A stretch of 64,000 nt of DNA from Cavia porcellus (GCF_034190915.1 NW_026947485.1:29091519-29155518), one strand, 5' to 3'. Positions 50,433-62,179 are shown, counted from the stretch's first letter. Numbers and translations are program-made. The notes: generated by a model not told the origin, from the letters alone.

Positions 50433-50522
50433 GGGGCTGGGAATTTAACTCAATGGCATAAGCACCTGCCTTGCAAGCAGGCGGTTGTGAGTTCGATCCC
50501 CGGTACTGATTTAAAAAAAAAA
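50433..50522 (+). repeat. ID-like SINE, plus orientation
   Basis: Starts GGGGCTGGGAATTTAACTCA, carries GGCATAAGC, the B-box AGTTCGATCCC and CGGTACTG, then an A-rich tail. The flanks GTGACATACATTTTT (50418-50432) and GTGATAGCCATTTTT (50523-50537) look like a decayed target-site duplication. Confidence 0.92.
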
Positions 50523-50809
50523 GTGATAGCCATTTTTAATTGTTTTTTATAGTTAAGATTTTATATGCCTGTTTCTAATTAAATGATGGCATGTTTGGGA
50601 CTACTGGGATGGAGTGGGACTATTTATCTGTCATCTTAGCATCCACTCTATAGCTTGTAGGTAGTGATACACATTTGGAATATAGTAAATTTTAGGCTGG
50701 ATAGGAAAATGAACACTAATGTTTTATCTATATATTGGTTGATTAGCTTTTTATCTTTGAATTAATTCATTAACTGAACACATTGACGTAGAATAAAAGT
50801 ACCTAGTGT

Positions 50810-51093
50810 TATGGAGGCAGTGAAGACACTGAGCTGAAGCACAGGACTGGACTAAGGATTAGTGATGAGTTCAACCTGTCTGGAGCAGTGAAGGATTTGC
50901 ACAGCAGGATTAGGATCAGAATGGTACATTGGTAGATTTAAATGGATCATGGAAGGGAGTCAGGGCCCAGCCAGTGAGTTTGGACTTAGTTCACTCAGCA
51001 TTGAGGACCCACAGAATTTACTGAGCAAGATAATGTGAACACATTAAATTTAACATCAAACTGTTAGCAGTACACAGAATGGATTAACAGATG

Positions 51094-51144
<51 letters not shown>

Positions 51145-51450
51145 TACAGTGAGAAGAGCACTCAGGAGTGCTTGTAATGATCCAGAGAAATCCATAGGCC
51201 TGAGTGAATGGAGGGTAAAGCACAGACGATCTTTAGAGACATACAGTAGTAACTAGCAACTGATAAGCCTGGGAGAGATGGGTCCATCAAGGAAGCAATC
51301 AGTGATAAATCTGAATTTTCATGTTTTAAGCTTGAGTGACTACTGCTACTTTTAACTGATATAGAAAAGAAAGGAGAAAGAACACCAAGTAAGATGGTGA
51401 ATTTGACATTAAGTATGAGTTTGACAAGAGACCAGAGCTCAGAGGAGAAG
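50810..51450 (+). repeat. Ancient purine-rich interspersed repeat with internal (CA)n
   Basis: Segments such as AGGCAGTGAAGACACTGAGC and GGGCCCAGCCAGTGAGTTTG, and later GATAAGCCTGGGAGAGATGG and AGCTTGAGTGACTACTGC, have the order and texture of an old mammalian repeat seen also near 17370 and 30480. Family unassigned. Confidence 0.4.
51096..51142. repeat. (CA)n microsatellite
   Basis: About 23 uninterrupted CA units. Confidence 0.98.
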
Positions 51451-51589
51451 CCAGACATGAGGATGATATTTGGTACATATGTTACTTTTCCTGGTATCTT
51501 TTTTACATGTGTGGCAATACATTCTTACTTTGTTAGCTAAGGAAATTCTCAATGTATTTCTGTTAAGAGACATAATTGCTCTTGATTAA

Positions 51590-51780
51590 GAGCTTGACCT
51601 TCAGAGTCAGAATACCTAGGATCATATCCTAACTCAGTCCCCTCTTAGCTTGTTATTCTGATCAAGTTACTGAATCTTCCCATACTTTAGTGTCTTGATC
51701 TATAAAATAGGATGGTAAAAGTATCTATACCACATATTATGTTCATTAAATGAGATAATAGGAATATCTGATACATTCTA
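51590..51780 (+). repeat. MIR SINE
   Basis: 'AGCTTGACCTTCAGAGTCAG', 'TGATCAAGTTACTGAATCTT', 'GTGTCTTGATCTATAAAATA' and 'TCATTAAATGAGATAATA' follow the MIR consensus in sense orientation. Confidence 0.85.
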
Positions 51781-52399
51781 TGGGTTAACTGCTATCATAT
51801 TCTTTTGAAGAACTAGACACTCAGTGAAGATGCTTTACTTTGCTCTAATAATATGTTATCTGTACGTAATGATACTGGAAGCTATAAAGTAGCTCAGAGA
51901 GAGTATAAAATAAAAATCCGTATTTTTATCACAAATCTTCAAATCCAAAATTATATCACAATAAACAGCATTTTATGAACATGTATATTATTTTATAATT
52001 ATACATTTGAGCCTCACTTTAATATTTCACTACACATTTTTCAAGTGTCATTTATGCACAAAGGACTGTGATTCTGCTCTACAGAGACCCTCGCTTGACC
52101 TGACTCTTATCTCTCTCTCCAGTCTTATTTTACTTTCTCTGGTTGGTTCTCCTTTTTCGTCCCTGAATAGCAACGTCCAACGTCAAAGCCCAGAACAGTG
52201 GTGGCAAACCTATGGCATGTGTGCCACAGCCAGTTGTTTGGTATCGTTCAAAGCTCTAACAGGTTCATCATCACTAGAGAATGTATCTTGCTAGGTTTTC
52301 TGCATTTACCAGTTTTATCCAAGAGGTTTCAGTTTAAATGTCAACCCTTCCTTAAGAATATTGCTTATTATGTAGTCTCTGCTATATAAAATAGTTACT

Positions 52400-52560
52400 C
52401 CTTCTTAAATCATCCTCTCCCTTTCCTTTGTAGCACTTTCTGAAATCTATAATTATCTTAATAGAGACCATCGCTGTCTTTTTCACACCCAAACTCTCAT
52501 CACCAAGAACACAGTATGGCATGCACTGGGCTTTCAATATTTACTGAATGAATAAATTGC
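52400..52560 (+). repeat. L2 3' terminus
   Basis: 'CCTTTGTAGCACTTTCTGAA' and, at the end, 'ACAGTATGGCATGCACTGGG' plus 'TTTACTGAATGAATAAAT' match the LINE2 3' end in order. Confidence 0.7.
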
Positions 52561-54159
52561 ATAATAATAAGACTATGCAAAGGTAAAGGCTTCACTATTA
52601 CAGAAATAAAGTATGAATCACAAAACAATTAATTTAAAATAATCAGAATCACGAAGCATCAGAGAATCTAAAAGAGTGCTGAGATGATATCTTTAAATAT
52701 TGTAAGTAACAAGAAAACAAGATGGAGAAGGCTAAAGAAAAAGACTAAAGGGGTGGCCAATAAAATCAAACTTCCACAGACAATGTAAGGACCAAGAGTG
52801 CTGGATGACTCTGAAGAAGCTGTGTTAATTAAAGGTTAAGGACAGAAAACCAAACTGTCAGAGGTTAAAGTGTGAACAGGTGACAAGACAAGGAGATGCG
52901 GAATGAAGACATCTCTCCCAAGTTCTATGCTAAAGAAAGCAGAGTTAAGCTGCTGTTCCACAAACTGGGATCAAGAAAGTGGAAAAAGGCCCAGACACAA
53001 AGACAGGAGGCTTGGATCTGGTTCCAAAAAGTGCTCAAAAATGCCACTCAGACTCTGTAACCGAATTTTGTTTTTCTTCTATGAGAAACATTTTCTGCCC
53101 CAATCTCAACTTCTGTAATAAGGAACAAAGGGGCTAAAGCATAAGTAGCTATAAGGAGTTGTTATTTCTTTGTAAGAATTCTGACTAAGTTCTAATAAAG
53201 AGGAACAAATCTATAAAAGAATGTTTTCTTTGAAACAAAATCAAGGTAAAATTTCACTTAAGCTTAATTTAGATTGGATTTCTTCCCACTTTGTTGAAAG
53301 CTTTGCACTGCTCAATGGCAGTGCTTTCTGAGGCCAGATATGAAGAGTGCTTATATTTATCACTGACATTTTGTTGAACTTGTCCATTCTTATTAATCAT
53401 TGCTTTAAAGTAAGCAGCCAAGTACTCTTAGGAAGTTGATATTCCCAGCTGACCTATCTGCAAAAATAGTGAAGCTTGATACTCTCCTGCTGCCCGCTGC
53501 CTCTGTAGATGTATGTTCATGGGGTGGGGGAGCAGGGAGAAAAGAGAATGGAGGGCGAGGAGGGAGTGAATGACAAGGCTGGTTTCTGGGACTAAAAAAG
53601 CAACACATTTTTGTGAGGGTACTTCAAACTTTATCATATTCTGCCTTCTTGAAAACATGGAAGAATTAATTGCAAAAGCTAGTTACAATCTGTTTATATT
53701 CGACATGGGAGACAAGTTATATATACAGAATGAAGATTACAGTTAAAAGGTCTCATATGAAGGTATTTGGGAGCTGTGCCTTTAATTGTTGAGATTTCTT
53801 GGTGGTAAATGATAAAGCACTGGGTTGGGTACAGACATAAAATCTGCAATTTTGAGTATCTATCTGACCCTCTGGCACAGGGTTAAGAGTCTTCATTTAA
53901 GGTACTCGGGAAAATCTTAATAGCCCAGTTCTATAATAATTCTTATTGCTTTATTAATGTCAGCATTTTTCTCTGATAAGAGTGTGTTTGATATTCACTT
54001 ACCTTCTGGTTCAGAACTTTTCACATGTATTCTACCTAATATAAAAATGTGAGCCTGAAAATTTAGAGTTCAGGGGCTAGATAATCTAAACCATTAACAA
54101 TTTCTAATGATTCCACTGAGTTCCTTTTAAAAATCTGATCTTTATACATAGAGCCTTTT

Positions 54160-55250
54160 TCTCTTGTTAAAGTCTCCATTTTTTGTTCTGTCTCTACTCA
54201 TTCCAATTAGTCATTTTTTTCAGATTCTCATGTTTCTAGTTCTTCAGTAATTAATTCTCCCACTTATTTTATTTATTCCCCTAAATATAGGTGACAGCAC
54301 AAAGTCACAAATTTTTATCTGTACTATTTTAATTCTCTTTCACAACTACATATTTTGACATTTCTATTGGGATCTCTTCTTTTAATTCATGGACTATTCA
54401 TGAGTTTATTTTTCAGCCTCCAAACATAGAGTTATTGGGGTATTTTTAACACTGTAATACTGCTGGCTTCTAATGAAATTTCATTGTAAAGAATATAGTG
54501 TGTATAACACAGATTCATTGAAATTTGTTGGTATTTTATATGTTCAGTTTCTCTGATTATTCTGTTGTGAATGAACTATTTATGTGATTTATTTCAGGAA
54601 TATCTCCTCTAAGGTGAACACCACTAGAATTTTTAAAGGCATTGAATGTGATCATCTCTTTTAATAGATAATAAAGTTACATTTACTATAATTACTCTTA
54701 TAGTACATTTTACTTTGTCATATTTTCTCCTCACTCCATTTTCTTATTTCCTGCCTTCTTTAGGGTGTACAAATTCTTATGTGGTCACTTTTTACTTCAT
54801 TCTATGATTTAGGAAACTTAGGACTACATTTTTACTTTTTTTTAAAACCTATTTTGAAATTTCAACATGTATTTCCTTAAAAGGCTAAAGTTACTCACTA
54901 CTGCTCTTCTCCTTCCTCAGCAGGACAGCACTTAGTGTGCTTCACTATCCCATGTCTCCACCTTGCCCCAGCTAACTTTAATTAGTAATTAAAATTTAGT
55001 CTCACCTCTTTAAATTAAAAAATAAGGTTTATTTTAACATAAGTTGCTTGCACACATTTTATCTATTTTTATGTTTACCAGTTCTTATATTGTCTACTTT
55101 TCTTTTCTGTTCTCTTTCTGATATAGATCCAATTGCAAAAATGGGTCATTTTATATTTCTACCTGAAACCACATACTTCAAATGTACATAGATATTTCAG
55201 GTCCTAATATGTCTTAATAGGTCTTAATAAGTCATCTCTTAATGAAGTTG
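54160..55250 (-). repeat. Old L1-type LINE fragment, antisense
   Basis: T-rich plus-strand sequence includes 'TTTTAATTCATGGACTATTC', 'TTTTTCAGCCTCCAAACATA', 'TAAAGAATATAGTGTGTAT' and 'TCATTGAAATTTGTTGGTAT'. These recall the reverse strand of old mammalian L1 or half-L1 elements. Boundaries and subfamily are uncertain. Confidence 0.5.
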
Positions 55251-55538
55251 TTTGGAATGCCAATGGCAAAGTACAGAAAAGCTACATGATAAGCAGAATA
55301 ATATTCTGAAACAGACAACATAAAGAACTGTGAAAGACATATCTATGCTCAGTAAAGATAAAAATATAAACAAACAGCAGTAACCCTAAGGTATGGATGT
55401 TTTATTTTTTCATAACTTTAGATAATCTTCTCTGCAGAGTTTGGAGCTGAAATAATCCAAATACGTGATTCTAATCTAGATACCTACCTGGGGAAAGTAT
55501 TTATAATACTGTATGTTAGGGTACAATATCAGCATATT

Positions 55539-55625
55539 GGGGCCAGGCATATAGCTGTCACCCAGCTTCTGCCTGGCAAGCACAAAGTCCTGAGTTCTAT
55601 TCTCAGTACAAAAAATAAACAAACA
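55539..55625 (+). repeat. ID-like SINE, diverged
   Basis: GGGGCCAGGCATATAGCTGT, then CTGCCTGGCAAGCACAAAG and a degenerate B-box GAGTTCTATTCTCAGTAC with an A-rich tail. This is a different and older ID-type copy than those at 6456, 9043 and 50433. Confidence 0.75.
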
Positions 55626-58218
55626 AAAACCCCACACCATACTTAATAACTGTGTAATTAAATATCACAGTTTAAGAAAAAATGCTACCTAGACTAATAA
55701 TCTTGAGATGTTGAATAAAGTAGCTCAATGAAAACTAATTGATGTCTTTCCATCGCATTCCAAAAAACAAATGAGAAAAATTGTTTGAAGTCAAGACCTA
55801 CCATCGTTAGAGCAATACTAGTATCCAAAGGTTGTAGGATCTCTGTTAATAAAAACTTCATATATGAGTGAGAATTATTCAGGAAGAAAATAAGGCTAAA
55901 ATATATTGGAGGGTTTGTAACTACTTATTGATTAAATTTGCATTTTTGCCTATTTGCTGGAAATTGTTTCAAATTTAAGCACTCAAATAGTCCTTTTTTA
56001 TATGTACATGATAGTTTCATTGAAACATTTACAGCTTCATTTTACTTTACATTTCATTATAAATGTAGATAGTTGGACTGAATAAATTTAAGTGTAATTG
56101 AATGACCAAAAAAATAAAGAAAGAAAGAAAAAATATCCTTTTCTGGCTCAAAATAGTTCAATCTGCCATTGCGATTTTTTAAAAACTGAATTCACTCTTT
56201 AAAAAAAAATAGGTCAATGGAACAGAAATTCATCTTCCTGCTTAATATGCGTTCTCTCCTCCAGTCCACTCACCAGTTCATCTCAAGTGGAATTCCCCTG
56301 AAAGCTGTAGAGTGAGTAGGCTGATGAGCAGTTACCATTCTTGTTTTCAGGGTAATTTTGTTCTACATCCAAAGAAATGTTTTTGCTATTGCTGTTTATA
56401 CCATTAAAGGAAAAAAAAAATCAAATGACACAGTAACTAGAAGGAAAGAGTAAGTTATGCTGATTTCTGTAGCAGTATTCCAAGTATAGTTTCTTGCCTT
56501 CAGGAGTCAAAATCAGACAAAAATGTTCCTCTGTAGATTTAATGAAAAAATAACCAATAAATTCTTGAATTTGTGCTAAGCTATATGAACTCATTACTAT
56601 ATTATAAAACAGTTTAATATACTTTGACTAATATGTTAGATGGCAAACAAAAATATGCTGTAGTATTAGCACAATGTATGCAAACTTGACTGGCCTATGC
56701 TATTAAGTAAAAAAACATAAAAGATGTTAAAGCATTAAGGTATTTGAAGAAAATCCAAGTACTTTAATACTTCCCAGAAATATCACTCCTTCAACTCATC
56801 TGCACATATTTTTATGTACTCTAAACACAAAGAAATCTAGAAATGTATTGTTATTCTTTTATGAAGTTAGTTAAAAATTAATAAACAAGAAATTAAGGGA
56901 AGGTACTATAATAACATTAGAATATTCTAACTAAAAAACAATTACAATGAAACTATTCATACTCCCATAGAATTATAAACATTTTTTCAAGGAATATTTT
57001 GCAATATAATTTTTAAATAATGTTTTCTTCTTACTCTTGAGACTTAAAACACTGAACTTTCTCAGTTTAGTGATTTAAAGCAGCATGTTCAGTGTTTAGA
57101 TTTTCCTTCAAATACATCTGTATACCTCATCTCTCAACTTAAGAGGATTATTTTTCAATAATATGTAATTTGGAAGAAAATTATGTTGAAATGGTTCAGT
57201 TCTGAGAAGTTAACCGGTCAGATTTCAGAGACACATAGTTCTTTGTAGAGAACTAAATATCAACAGTTTGTCAGTGTGCTCCTTTCTACTGTTCTCAGCA
57301 CTCACCCTCATCTCAAAAGTAGAGCCAAGTTTCACAGAAATAAGAGCAATGAGCTTAATTCTTAGCCTGAAAGACTATTTTTAAATTTTAAAAGTTACTT
57401 TTCTATTTCTGATATTTAAGTAAGCAAAACCTGTTAACTCTGAGATAACTTTGGGGCCTCACTAGAAAAATTCCCTCTGTAGCTGCTGGCTGAAACTCTC
57501 CAAACTTGCTCAACTGTGCAGATGTTGAAGCAGCTCTCAGTTACACTGGGGAAGAAAGAAGCACCAGACATTCCACAGCTGCCTTCAGCTCCCTTCCCAG
57601 GGGCACAGTTGCAGGCTCTATCAAGCTCAATCACTGTACAGCAACTGGGGATCTCAGGCAGTGACAAAGAAATCCCTGAGCAGCTTAAATTTCTCCTAGT
57701 ACCACAGTAAGAGGTAACACTGCTTAAAGAGTAACCAGTATTTCCAGCAATTATGTGGCCTCAGGCCAAAGAACAAAACAAAAAAAAAAGAAGATCTGTA
57801 GTGAAAGATAATGAAAGATGTTTCATATTTTTAAAATGTCAAGCTACTTACAGATCTTTCTTGGTCTTTGTTCGGGAGATAACTATGAATATTTTATGTT
57901 TATTCTCATTTCATTCCTTGGGTGATAGGACACAACAGTAAAGTTAAAGAAACAGAACTTAATAGTTAATTCCACAATTGTAATGCAACACAAAAACTGG
58001 CAATAATATGTTTAAAGGTAGTACATGCTTCTTTTTTCATCAGCCTATATTCTTGTGAGTTGTTTCAAGTATTTTAAACATTGCAATGAACTGAATTAAT
58101 CATATGGTGTGACTAAAAATAAGTAGCCAAAGACTATTTTTTCCTACCTGAGAGTTACTGTGCTATAGCAGATGCCATATGCTTATCATAAACCATAAAG
58201 GAAAGGGCTATAAATACA

Positions 58219-58261
58219 CAATAGAAATATACTTTGTACGCAATAGAAATATACTTTGTAC
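58219..58261. repeat. 22-bp tandem duplication
   Basis: The 21 bases beginning CAATAGAAATATACTTTG occur exactly twice, separated by one base (58219-58239 and 58241-58261). A recent local duplication. Confidence 0.95.
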
Positions 58262-58449
58262 TAATCATCTTCCTGTGGGGTAGCAAAAGACAACTCACAG
58301 ACTCCATGCACAGTTTTCATATCTTGAATTTATAATAGTTGCAATTAATATTACTTGGCCAGAAACCATTACCATACCATTATATAAGCATCTGAAGAGT
58401 TTGCCACATATGATAATAATAAAAATAAAAATGATATTACTATTTATTG

Positions 58450-58540
58450 TGAGTTTATATAAGCCAAGCACTGTGTTGAATTATCTCTCATTTCCCCTAT
58501 TTTATAGATGAAGAAATTATCTTATAAGGGCATTGAACTA
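58450..58540 (+). repeat. MIR-like SINE remnant
   Basis: 'AAGCCAAGCACTGTGTTGAA' followed by 'CCCCTATTTTATAGATGAAG' matches the MIR core in sense orientation. Confidence 0.65.
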
Positions 58541-59534
58541 ATAAATGATACTGTTTAGAATTTTAAAATTTTACTCTAAAGACCATGTTTTAATTATTAA
58601 GCTTTCCTGACTATGCTGAAAGTGCCATTTGTACATTAATTTGGAACATCATAAGTATTTCTGAAATAATTTTAAAAGTTTATATTGTCATTAAATTGTT
58701 CTAGTAGGAGAAAACTAGCCTCTCTACATGTTAGTTAAATCTCACTTACATTGTGTATTCACTATTTTTCCTCTCTAACTTTAAATTTTCTAATAGAAAA
58801 AGGCTTATTGCAACCTGGAGTATTAGCAATGCAGTTCCCTGAATGTTGTTATAGCCTAAGAATCCTGAATTTTAGATGCCTATCTTTCTGCTTTAGGTTG
58901 ATTCTCAAAACTCAATGGTAGCCATAAGTAATCAACAGCACTGAAGCATGTAAGCTCTAAACCAAGTCCAAATATTTACAGTAAGAAAATGTTTTGATTT
59001 CAGGCTAAAATATCAGTAAGATGACCTTAAGCCTCAAAAGACCTTTGTTGTTAGTCCAACAACATTTCCTTAAGACAATGCACAGTAAGGAGGAATAGAT
59101 AGGCAGAAGTTGACATATGGGGTGTGCATGGAACTTCTGGTTAATGGAAGTTCCAAGATGTATAAATAAAAAATGATGTGTGAGTTGGTGGAGAAAACTG
59201 TAAGGCAAGTCAATTTTTTAATTAAAAAATTATGTAGCATAAACAATGCTAATGAGCCAAACGTCCCAAGAGATTAAGATTGTATCTGCTTCATTTTAAC
59301 ATTCTGTTCACTTTTCATAAGTCTAAGTCCACTCACTTGAAATATTTCAAGCAGAACTCTTTCTGCAAAATAGTTTTGAAGGTTCTCTTTGTCCTTGCTC
59401 TTACTAGCTCACTATTTTCTACTCAAGTTGTCAACATGATGACAAATTATACACATACATACAGAGGCGTGCACATGAGTGCACACACATAAAAGAACCT
59501 ATTTCCTTTATATGAATCACCAGAAAATAAATAC

Positions 59535-59672
59535 CTGGAAGTTCCTCATATATTTCCTCTTCTATTGGATGAGTACTTATTGGTGGGCTGCTGATTGGTA
59601 GAGGATGATCAACGTCATCATACACCTCTCCTCTTTCATCATAATCCTCAGGAATAGTATCAGATTCCATAT
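59535..59672 (-). CDS. SKAP2: SKAP2 exon: acidic tyrosine-rich linker with Src-family site
   Basis: This 138-nt exon has phase 1 at both ends. It encodes the linker between PH and SH3 domains, starting DMESDTIPEDYDERGEVYDD and ending IEEEIYEELP, equivalent to human residues 220-265. It is strongly acidic and carries three tyrosines aligning to human Tyr230, Tyr237 and Tyr261. The last, in EIYEELP, is the described Src-family (Fyn) phosphorylation site and looks like an SH2-binding motif when phosphorylated; it is intact. The segment between the acidic clusters (PISSPPISTHPIEEE) is the most diverged from human but keeps the same length. The acceptor is TTTGTAG and the donor CAG|GTATTT. An in-frame methionine codon just upstream of the exon is intronic, not a start. 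Confidence 0.97.
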
Positions 59673-59713
59673 CTACAAAATGCAATTCACAAAGCAAATT
59701 TTAAAACATTGGA

Positions 59714-59903
59714 AAAGACTTTAAAAATTGTATTTTCTAAATAAACAAAGTAACAGTACTGTTCTGTGCTGTATTCTTTAAAATATTTTAAAAATTAATT
59801 TGCCAAAGACTTTAAAAATTGTATTTCCTAAATAAACAAAGTAACCATAATACTGTTATGTGCTACATCTTTTATTCAAGACACTTTAAAATCAATTTGT
59901 GAA
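59714..59903. repeat. 91-bp tandem duplication inside a 428-nt SKAP2 intron
   Basis: Unit 1 (59714-59804) and unit 2 (59805-about 59903) both begin AAAGACTTTAAAAATTGTAT and share TCTAAATAAACAAAGTAAC-type sequence, TACTGTT-TGTGCT and ACTTTAAAA-T-AATTTG. The copies differ by scattered substitutions and a few small indels. Together they fill about 45% of the intron between the PH-helix exon and the tyrosine-rich linker exon, starting about 40 nt from the latter's acceptor. Confidence 0.93.
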
Positions 59904-60100
59904 CCAATGGGAAAGGTCAGTAAATGATGATTTATGGTAAAAATACTTTTATAAATTAGAACTGAATGGTCTCCATTAATACCAATCATGTTCTGTGGAT
60001 ATTTTCATAGAAGTCATTAAGTCCTTCTATATAAAAACCAAAATTACTCAGTTATTTAGTGCTGAACAACTGTGATTACATATACAACCAATGCTCTTAC

Positions 60101-60164
60101 CTTGCAATACGAATTTCAGCTGCTGCACCCATTCTTCTGCATCTTTAGGAGAAGTGGCTGTAAA
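60101..60164 (-). CDS. SKAP2: SKAP2 exon: PH domain C-terminal helix
   Basis: This 64-nt exon is entered in phase 0 and left in phase 1. Its 21 codons read FTATSPKDAEEWVQQLKF followed by VLQ. That is the amphipathic C-terminal helix closing the PH fold, with the invariant PH tryptophan in EEWVQQL (human Trp210). The acceptor is ATTAG and the donor is AAG|GTAAGA, a good consensus. One change from human as I recall it is Thr for Ala in FTATSP. The exon lies 885 nt downstream of the previous PH exon and only 428 nt from the next, in the most compact part of the gene seen here. Assignment is firm because the residues continue the PH domain without a gap. Confidence 0.96.
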
Positions 60165-61049
60165 CTAATAAAATTAAAAAAACAACAAACAATAAGAATA
60201 AAAATCACCACCGTAGAAATAAAGGAATGTTGCATTCTTATCATTTCTTTGAGACGATTAGTAATTCTTTTCATGTCTAGTGGTACTTTCCTTGCAAGGA
60301 TGCTTCTTATAATGTACAGTTAATTTTGACAAATTTATGTAATTGAAGCAGAGGATGATGGATTTGAAACTCTGATCAGCAGCTGGCAGCTGTGCAGGAA
60401 AAAAAGCTGCTTCTCTTCATCAATGTCAAAGACAGAACTGATGAACAAAATTTGCCCTTGACAATTAGAAGACACCCATGAATTTCTTTAGACTGCTGGG
60501 TACAGTTTTCTTAAAAATGTTCTTGTCAGATTCCAACACACTACCTGACAACTTAATTAACTAGCTTTCAACTGCAATCTCAGATATTTAAAACTTATTA
60601 AACATACATTCCATATTGATGCCTAGCTGATAGCTCTTGAATTGCAAAGCTGATCCATGTCTTTATCTTCATTTTCTCCCGCACCCTTAAGCAATACAAT
60701 ATGCATTAACACTTTAATATTTTTTCTTTGATAATTTTACTCTTTCTGGTATGTAATTCTTCTAGGAAATCACATAATTCTTTTAAGATAGATGAAATGC
60801 TACATGTGGAGTAATTGATAAATCATATATTCACTTGATCTTTTCCAAGAAGATATCACTTGAACTAATCTGAATTTTTAAAAGTATATTTCCACTTATA
60901 TGAATTTTCAATATATAAAACCCAGTATTTTTTATTATTATTATTATTAACATGTCAGGGAGAGCTGTTTTAACGAAATGTTAATGTCTCTATAAATGAA
61001 ATCAGAACATCTTATCAACCTAATTTCAAGGCAACATAAAAACTCCAAC

Positions 61050-61174
61050 CTGATAGACACGTTTATCAGGAGCGCAGATTTCAAAACAGCAATCTTTCTT
61101 CCCATCCTTCCTAAGGGTGTTATTCATCCTGACATCATAGCCATCTATTGCAAATCCACCTTTCTGCTGTTTGT
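61050..61174 (-). CDS. SKAP2: SKAP2 exon: PH domain, middle to C-terminal strands
   Basis: This 125-nt exon enters in phase 1 (it supplies the last two bases of an Asp codon) and leaves in phase 0. It encodes 41 whole codons, from KQQKGGFAIDGYDVRMNN to PDKRVYQ, equivalent to human residues 158-198. This is the second half of the phosphoinositide-binding PH domain: the strands around FAIDGYDVRM, the KDGKKDCCFEI strand and the PDKRVYQ strand. The tyrosine in RVYQ corresponds to Tyr197 of the human protein. Differences from the human protein as I recall it are Gly for Glu before FAIDGY, Asp for Ser after DGY, Cys for Ser after FEI, and Val for Ile in RVYQ. The acceptor is CAACAG; the donor GTTGGA is a poor consensus match. 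The basic residues that contact the lipid headgroup are in an earlier exon not present here. Confidence 0.95.
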
Positions 61175-61314
61175 CTGTTGAAGATAAAACAGAATTTTAT
61201 CTATTGCACTGAATGCAAATGCCTAATTATCTTTTATTTAGATTTTTGTGAACTCTTAGACTATTGTATGCTCATACTGCTTCAGTAATAAAATACTTAC
61301 CATGTTTAAGTATT

Positions 61315-61352
61315 TATAATACTTTATACAATATATAATACTTTATACAATA
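61315..61352. repeat. 19-bp tandem duplication
   Basis: TATAATACTTTATACAATA occurs twice back to back (61315-61333 and 61334-61352), with a third partial copy following. AT-rich, about 140 nt upstream of the PH exon acceptor on the minus strand. Confidence 0.92.
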
Positions 61353-61934
61353 CTTAATACAATTTATAATTGTAAAATATGTCAGTATTTGGGAAAATTG
61401 CATCAAAAAATGGTATTTTAGAGAATTGGTGGGAAAAGTCCATAGGATAATGGCTGTTGAAAAAAGTCTAAAAGTAAGACTTTGAATGTAAGGAAAAAAA
61501 TCTAAGAATTTGAACTAGGCAATCTGCTACAAATTTACTACAAATCAGATCTAGGGAGCTAGTCAGAAAACTTGTTTAGTTGAAACTTGTTGGGCTTTAC
61601 TTACCAATATCTCCTTTTACCAACCCCTCCACATTATCAACACTATCAAAAAAGAGGCTCTAAAACAAAACTTTTCTTAAAAAAAAAATCTCCTAACTAG
61701 GTACAAACTGTAAATGTCAAAGCAAAACAACAACAAAAGCTACTATTTATAAAACAGATATGAAGCAAAACAAAGTACTCAGAAAAGAGTAGAAAAGCAA
61801 GTACAGAAACATTGGTTTCAAAAAAATGAATAGAAAGAGGTTTCTTAAACTGTTGTGCAACAGCCAGAACTAGTGTAAAGACACTGAAACACACAGGATG
61901 AAGAGTCGCACGATGATCTGACCGTAATGCAGTC

Positions 61935-62010
61935 ACTGGAGGCTGAGACAGGAGGACTGCAGGTCAGAGACCTTTCTCTCAGTGACACTCTGTTTCAAAA
62001 TTAAAATGAG
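61935..62010 (+). repeat. B1 right-hand fragment
   Basis: CACTGGAGGCTGAGACAGGA, then GGACTGCAGGTCAGAG and ACTCTGTTTCAAAATTAAAA follow the 3' half of a B1-type SINE in sense orientation. Confidence 0.6.
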
Positions 62011-62179
62011 AAGATGGGGGGTAGCCCATCTTATGGGGTAGCCCGGACAGCAAAATGACTTGCTTATTGATCACATATTATCTTAAAGACAAAGTAGAAA
62101 TGCAACAAAGAATGTAATACTTTGAATCAAAATAAAATTAATCAACTTTCCTACTTCACTCAGTTGTAACTATCTCTGT

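Larger units (their letters stand above)
29299..59534 (-). other. SKAP2: Large SKAP2 intron (30.2 kb) between the two linker exons
   Basis: This is a phase-1 intron, full of old repeats (MIR, L2, L1/half-L1, B1, ID) and microsatellites, listed separately. Between them is AT-rich sequence in which I see no exon, RNA gene or conserved ORF. Unassigned stretches include 34.1-36.9, 37.1-39.0, 42.0-44.3, 47.7-49.5, 52.6-54.1 and 55.7-58.2 kb. Confidence 0.8.
11066..61174 (-). other. SKAP2: SKAP2 gene, 3' half (six coding exons; gene continues past the right edge)
   Basis: Six minus-strand exons with GT/AG borders and compatible phases encode one continuous protein, matching as I recall it human SKAP2 residues 157-359. 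Introns in transcript order are 885, 428, 30236, 5431 and 12521 nt. SKAP2 is a cytosolic adaptor with an N-terminal helical dimerisation domain, PH domain, tyrosine-rich linker and C-terminal SH3 domain. It acts with Src-family kinases and FYB/ADAP in integrin and immune-receptor signalling. The paralogue SKAP1 is excluded because the C-terminal residues (VPKAYIMEMYDI, then stop) and the linker around IYEELP are SKAP2-type. All splice sites are intact and no frame is broken, so this is the functional locus, not a processed copy. The 5' exons are outside the window. Confidence 0.96.

Noticed and set aside
59431..59697. ATG-initiated ORF containing the SKAP2 linker exon
   Set aside because: The ATG and its following codons precede the acceptor AG at 59673-59674; only the part from 59672 is exon, joined to the upstream PH exon.
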